This document shows positions 7,528-10,218 of a stretch of DNA of 10,218 nt, piece after piece. Position 1 is the stretch's first letter. Each line of letters begins with the position of its first letter. A model generated the notes under the pieces. It was not told the DNA's origin. It worked only from the letters and a program-made list of their open reading frames with translations, and searched no databases. The stretch lies in the NCBI GenBank assembly GCA_900543525.1, contig UQRS01000076.1:1-10218 (forward strand), in the 5' to 3' direction. This stretch comes from an uncultured Oscillospiraceae bacterium (GTDB taxonomy: Bacteria > Bacillota > Clostridia > Oscillospirales > Acutalibacteraceae). Both the position numbers and the translations under genes were made by a program.

Positions 7528-7556
7528 TTGATTAAACGGCCGGAATGCGGTATGAT
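7528..7556 (+). promoter_or_regulatory. candidate promoter for tmcAL
   Basis: TTGATT (7528-7533), a 17-nt spacer and TATGAT (7551-7556) form a good sigma-A-like promoter. The predicted start is near 7563, which would give a leader of about 170 nt and a transcript that begins with the small hairpin GCGGA-TTGC-TCCGC (7564-7577). It reads straight through the ackA promoter. A closer promoter for tmcAL was not evident. Confidence 0.6.
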
Positions 7557-7612
7557 AGTGTTTGCGGATTGCTCCGCTTGCGGGAACCCGATTTTTCACA
7601 GCCGTCCTTTTA

Positions 7613-7638
7613 GCATACTTTTTTATTTTACTGTATGC
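7613..7638. promoter_or_regulatory. dyad spanning the ackA -10, possible operator
   Basis: The perfect 6-bp inverted repeat GCATAC (7613-7618) / GTATGC (7633-7638) is separated by 14 AT-rich bases that contain the ackA -10 element. The predicted ackA start falls at the edge of one arm. The position suits a repressor site, but the arms are short and could be chance. Confidence 0.35.
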
Positions 7639-7653
7639 CCCCGCGTTTTTCAA
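7625..7653 (-). promoter_or_regulatory. ackA promoter
   Basis: On the minus strand, TTGAAA (7648-7653), a 17-nt spacer and TAAAAT (7625-7630) each match 5 of 6 consensus bases. The predicted start near 7618 gives a leader of about 145 nt before the ackA ATG. No cre-like CcpA box with a good match was found upstream. Confidence 0.75.
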
Positions 7654-7719
7654 GTGATTTTTATCGTATTCCCGTAAAAACACCGCAAAATGTCGCATTT
7701 ACAGCCTATACCGGTCGGA

Positions 7720-7725
7720 AGGAGG
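7720..7725 (+). promoter_or_regulatory. tmcAL ribosome binding site
   Basis: AGGAGG sits 9 nt before the TTG at 7735. It lies inside the longer frame that begins with ATG at 7690, so it argues for the TTG as the true start. Confidence 0.8.
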
Positions 7726-7734
7726 GGGTGTCCC

Positions 7735-8940
7735 TTGTACACAGCGGGTATAATCGCCGAATACAATCCATTCCATCTGGGGCACGCTTATCACCTTCGC
7801 CGAACGAGAGAGATGGGTGCCACCCACATTGTTGCCCTGCTCGGCGGCGACTTCACCCAGCGGGGAGATATTGCGCTGCTTTCCAAGCGCCTCCGGGCGG
7901 AGGCGGCGGTGCGCTGCGGCGCCGACCTGGTGCTCGAGCTGCCGAGTCTCTGGTCCATGTCGACCGCCGGAAATTTTGCGCTGGGCGGCGTGTCGGCGCT
8001 CAAAAGCCTCGGCGTGGTCGACGCGCTCTCCTTCGGGTCGGAGTGCGGAGAGGTCGAGCCGCTGCAAACGGCGGCGGCCGCAGCGGCCGATCCCGGCTTA
8101 AAACCCGCGCTTGACCGCTTTCTAGCACAGGGCATGACCTTTGCCGCCGCGCGGCAGGCCGCCGTGGCCGAGGGCTGCGGAGAAAAGACGGCCGGCCTTC
8201 TCGCCTCCCCCAACAACACGCTGGGGATCGAGTACATCTCCGCCGCAGGGCGGCTTTCGGCAGACTTTCGCTTTCTCACCGTCCGACGGCAGGGCGCGGC
8301 GCACGACGCGTTGGAGGCGCACAGCCTCCCCTCGGCCGCCGCTGTCCGGGCGAAGATTGAGGCCGGCCTCGACCCCTCCTCTGCCCTGCCGCCGCAAAGT
8401 GCCGCCCTGCTGATGGAGGCGGTCCGCACCGGAGAGACGGCCAGCCTCTCCCGGTTGGAATCGTCGATATTATGTAAACTGAAGCTGATGGACAAGGCCG
8501 ACTTCTCCCGCCTCCCCGACCGGAGCGAGGGGATCGAGAATCGGCTTCATGCCGCCGTGCGGGAGGCGGCGACTCTCGACGGACTCTGCGCCGCGGTCAA
8601 GACCAAGCGGTACCCAATGGCGCGGGTGCGGCGGCTGATCTTGTCCGCCTTTCTTGGCTTTGACGACCGCTTTTGGCTGCGGGAGGTGCCCTACCTCCGC
8701 GTGCTCGCCTTGAACCGGCGGGGACAGGAAATCCTCCGCGCCGCCAAAGGAAAGGCGGAAAAGCCGATCCTATTCAGCGTAGCCGATGGCATGCGCCTCG
8801 GCGGGGAGGCGGCGGCCGTCCTCTCTTATGAAATCAAGACGGCCGATCTTTTCAACATGGCAACCGCAGCAAAACGCTGTGAAAAAAACGCATACACAAC
8901 CCCAATTTTTAATAGTATGGAGGAAACATCATGGGAGTAA
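7735..8940 (+). CDS. tmcAL: tRNA(Met) cytidine acetate ligase (YlbM family)
   Basis: TmcAL activates acetate with ATP and acetylates the wobble cytidine (C34) of elongator tRNA-Met, aiding accurate AUG decoding in Bacillus and relatives. From the TTG start the protein is 401 residues, normal for the family. The nucleotidyltransferase-fold signature is at the N-terminus: GIIAEYNPFHLGHAYHL (5-21) with HLGH at 14-17. GDFTQRG, LELP, SPNNTLGIEYI and the VRR...HD segment follow in the expected order. An upstream in-frame ATG at 7690 would add 15 unconserved-looking residues and overrun the ribosome binding site. It is divergent from ackA, whose product acetate is its substrate, and its last codons overlap the next gene. 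Confidence 0.93.
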   Translation: MYTAGIIAEYNPFHLGHAYHLRRTREMGATHIVALLGGDFTQRGDIALLSKRLRAEAAVRCGADLVLELPSLWSMSTAGNFALGGVSALKSLGVVDALSFGSECGEVEPLQTAAAAAADPGLKPALDRFLAQGMTFAAARQAAVAEGCGEKTAGLLASPNNTLGIEYISAAGRLSADFRFLTVRRQGAAHDALEAHSLPSAAAVRAKIEAGLDPSSALPPQSAALLMEAVRTGETASLSRLESSILCKLKLMDKADFSRLPDRSEGIENRLHAAVREAATLDGLCAAVKTKRYPMARVRRLILSAFLGFDDRFWLREVPYLRVLALNRRGQEILRAAKGKAEKPILFSVADGMRLGGEAAAVLSYEIKTADLFNMATAAKRCEKNAYTTPIFNSMEETSWE

Positions 8941-9866
8941 CAGTTCAGCTCATCGACGCATATGAAAATTTCGGAAAATGCGTGCAGATTACCAACGGCC
9001 TGATCGAGGCGCTGGTCACGGTCGACGTCGGGCCGAGAGTGATCAAGCTCTGCCGCGTCGGCGGCACAAACGTCATGTTCAACGACCTTGCGCGCGCGCA
9101 TTTCAACAACGGGCCGCATTACGACAGCTATTATTATAAGGGCGCGCAGTGGAACATCTATGGCGGGCATCGGCTCTGGATCGCGCCCGAATCGGCGCCC
9201 GAGACGGCCTACCCCGACAACAACCCGGTGGAGTACACCGTGACTTCCGACGGCGCGGTGTTCACTCAGCCGCCGCAGGTGGAGAACGGCGTCGCCTTCC
9301 AGATGGAGCTTCATATGAAGGAGGACGCGCCCGGCGTTCAGGTCATTCACCGGGTCACCAACATCGGCAAGGCGGAGAAAACCTTTGCCGTGTGGGCGCT
9401 CAGCGTACTCGCCCCCGGCGGGGTGGAGATTATTCCGCAGAACACCCACGACACCGGCCTTCTCCCCAATCGGACGGTGGCCATGTGGCCTTACTGCGAC
9501 TTCGCGGACGACCGGCTCTACCTCGGGCACAAGTACGCCACCTTGCGGCAAGACGCGCAGCACGGCCCCTTTAAGATGGGCTTTGACGCCTTTGCCGGAA
9601 CGGGCTATTATGTGATCGGGGACACGGTTTTTCAAAAGGAGTATGCTCCCAATCATCCGGACGGCGTTTATGCCGACTACGGCTGCTCGTTCGAGACCTA
9701 CACCAACGAGCTTTTCCTGGAGCAGGAGACGCTGGGCGAGCTGAAAGCTGTTGCACCGGGAGAGACCGAGGTTCATGTGGAGAACTGGCAGCTTTTCCCG
9801 CTGGAGGGAGCGTTTGATCCGAAGGACGACGCTTCGATTGACGCTTTTGTTAAGAAGCTGAAATAG
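8931..9866 (+). CDS. galactose-mutarotase-like (DUF4380-type) protein, function unknown
   Basis: The 311-residue soluble protein has no signal peptide or membrane helix and is predicted to be mostly beta-strand. Its look (ALVTVDVGPRVIKL at 27-40, YGGHRLWIAPE at 77-87, QNTHDTG at 170-176, EQETLGEL at 264-271 with a following PGE and ENWQLFP) resembles the aldose-epimerase/DUF4380 beta-supersandwich family. H80, R81, E87 and E266 are candidate sugar-site residues by analogy. The ATG overlaps the tmcAL stop by 10 nt and has GGAGG 7 nt upstream inside tmcAL, so the two are translationally coupled. A role as aldose mutarotase or sugar-binding enzyme is inference; the family assignment is by pattern recognition and should be taken as moderate. 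Confidence 0.75.
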   Translation: MGVTVQLIDAYENFGKCVQITNGLIEALVTVDVGPRVIKLCRVGGTNVMFNDLARAHFNNGPHYDSYYYKGAQWNIYGGHRLWIAPESAPETAYPDNNPVEYTVTSDGAVFTQPPQVENGVAFQMELHMKEDAPGVQVIHRVTNIGKAEKTFAVWALSVLAPGGVEIIPQNTHDTGLLPNRTVAMWPYCDFADDRLYLGHKYATLRQDAQHGPFKMGFDAFAGTGYYVIGDTVFQKEYAPNHPDGVYADYGCSFETYTNELFLEQETLGELKAVAPGETEVHVENWQLFPLEGAFDPKDDASIDAFVKKLK

Positions 9867-9898
9867 GGATTGCGTTTTTTGGTTTTTGTTTGAGAGAG

Positions 9899-9932
9899 AG
9901 CCTTCTGCGGGTAGCGGGAGGCTTTTTCTTTT
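9899..9932 (+). terminator. terminator of the tmcAL operon
   Basis: A 10-bp stem (9899-9908 with 9914-9923, two G-T wobbles) closes a GGGTA loop and is followed by TTTTCTTTT. It begins 33 nt after the stop codon of the mutarotase-like gene. Confidence 0.88.
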
Positions 9933-9984
9933 GGATTTCTTTTTGGGGAAGGTTGATGATCTCTGCCTGATTTGAAGTGGAACG

Positions 9985-10092
9985 CTCCATCTGACTTACT
10001 GCAAAATCGGCTCTTTTGCGCTTAAATGCGGTACTATTCTCTATCCAACTCACTGCAAAATCTTACCTTTGCGCTCATGCCATATTGAGAAT
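9985..10092. repeat. two degenerate 54-nt tandem units
   Basis: The segment 9985-10008 matches 10039-10062 at 20 of 24 bases, including the exact 11-mer ACTGCAAAATC, at a spacing of 54 nt. Each is followed by a related TTTGCGCT...ATGC stretch with small indels. This looks like a short intergenic repeat present in tandem; I cannot see whether it recurs elsewhere in the genome. Confidence 0.6.
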
Positions 10093-10185
10093 AAAACCCC
10101 GGCGTTTTGCCGTAAGGCGAAACGCGCAGCAAAGGCCGATCAAAGTTTTAATATTCAACAAACCATAAGCCTTTGCGCTCATGCC
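10066..10185. repeat. 16-nt exact direct repeat pair
   Basis: CCTTTGCGCTCATGCC occurs at 10066-10081 and again at 10170-10185, 104 nt apart. The first copy belongs to the second 54-nt unit, so the second copy may be part of a third, truncated unit. Confidence 0.65.
10102..10125. repeat. hairpin between the direct repeats
   Basis: GCGTTTTGCC (10102-10111) pairs with GGCGAAACGC (10116-10125), 10 bp with one G-T wobble and a GTAA loop. On the minus strand a loose TTTTATT follows after about six bases, so it could be a weak minus-strand terminator, but it may simply belong to the repeat block. Confidence 0.5.
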
Positions 10186-10198
10186 GCGCGGGCACCCC

Positions 10199-10218
10199 TT
10201 TTCTGTACGGACAGAAAA
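10199..10218. repeat. 8-bp palindrome cut by the window edge
   Basis: TTTTCTGT (10199-10206) and ACAGAAAA (10211-10218) are perfect inverted repeats around ACGG. The preceding CCCC suggests that the stem may continue past the window with GGGG, in which case it would be a terminator-like hairpin. Confidence 0.45.

Larger units (their letters stand above)
9933..10218. other. non-coding, repeat-rich right end
   Basis: No credible gene is seen. A 67-codon minus-strand frame (9850-10053) runs into the upstream terminator, and its internal similarity comes from the DNA repeats, so I do not call it. The stretch holds two related ~54-nt units, a 16-nt direct repeat and two hairpins, listed separately. 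Confidence 0.6.

Noticed and set aside
7690..7734. ATG at 7690 as the tmcAL start
   Set aside because: The AGGAGG ribosome binding site lies inside this extension, and the family's conserved N-terminus begins right after the TTG at 7735.
9850..10053. 67-codon minus-strand frame at the right end
   Set aside because: Its internal repeat only reflects the DNA-level 54-nt repeats, it overlaps the tmcAL operon terminator and has no clear ribosome binding site.

Overview
The window looks like a GC-rich chromosome of an anaerobic, fermentative Firmicute of the Clostridia (Oscillospiraceae/Ruminococcaceae-like). The evidence is a class II (Firmicutes-type) galactose-1-phosphate uridylyltransferase, a Na+-pumping decarboxylase membrane module, acetate kinase, a TmcAL/YlbM tRNA acetate ligase, and strong GGAGG-type ribosome binding sites. 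No rRNA, tRNA, CRISPR array, transposase or phage gene was seen. The organism assignment is inference from gene content only.

Layout. Positions 1-277 hold no gene but contain a strong hairpin terminator serving galT. Six genes then lie on the minus strand between 278 and 7472. In transcription order (right to left) they are ackA (acetate kinase); an aldo/keto reductase followed after 16 nt by galK (galactokinase); a two-gene unit for the gamma and beta subunits of a Na+-translocating decarboxylase, with its own near-consensus promoter and terminator; and galT with its own terminator. To the right, tmcAL (TTG start) and a galactose-mutarotase-like protein of unknown function run on the plus strand, overlap by 10 nt and end at a clear terminator at about 9899-9932. 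The last ~285 bases are non-coding and rich in short direct repeats and hairpins.

How the genes fit together. galK and galT are two of the Leloir-pathway enzymes. galE and a classical galM are not in the window, although the last plus-strand gene has the look of the mutarotase fold. AckA makes ATP and acetate from acetyl phosphate, and TmcAL consumes acetate and ATP to modify elongator tRNA-Met. These two genes are divergent and share a 262-nt control region in which each has a 17-nt-spaced sigma-A-like promoter. The two promoters face each other, so the 5' leaders are predicted to overlap. The decarboxylase beta and gamma subunits would couple decarboxylation to Na+ export, but the carboxyltransferase (alpha) and biotin carrier are not here and must be encoded elsewhere.

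I see no clearly new multi-gene system. The most interesting points are the face-to-face ackA/tmcAL promoters with a dyad across the ackA -10, the variant sugar-binding motif in galactokinase, the orphan beta/gamma pump module, the tmcAL-coupled mutarotase-like gene, and the repeat-rich right end.
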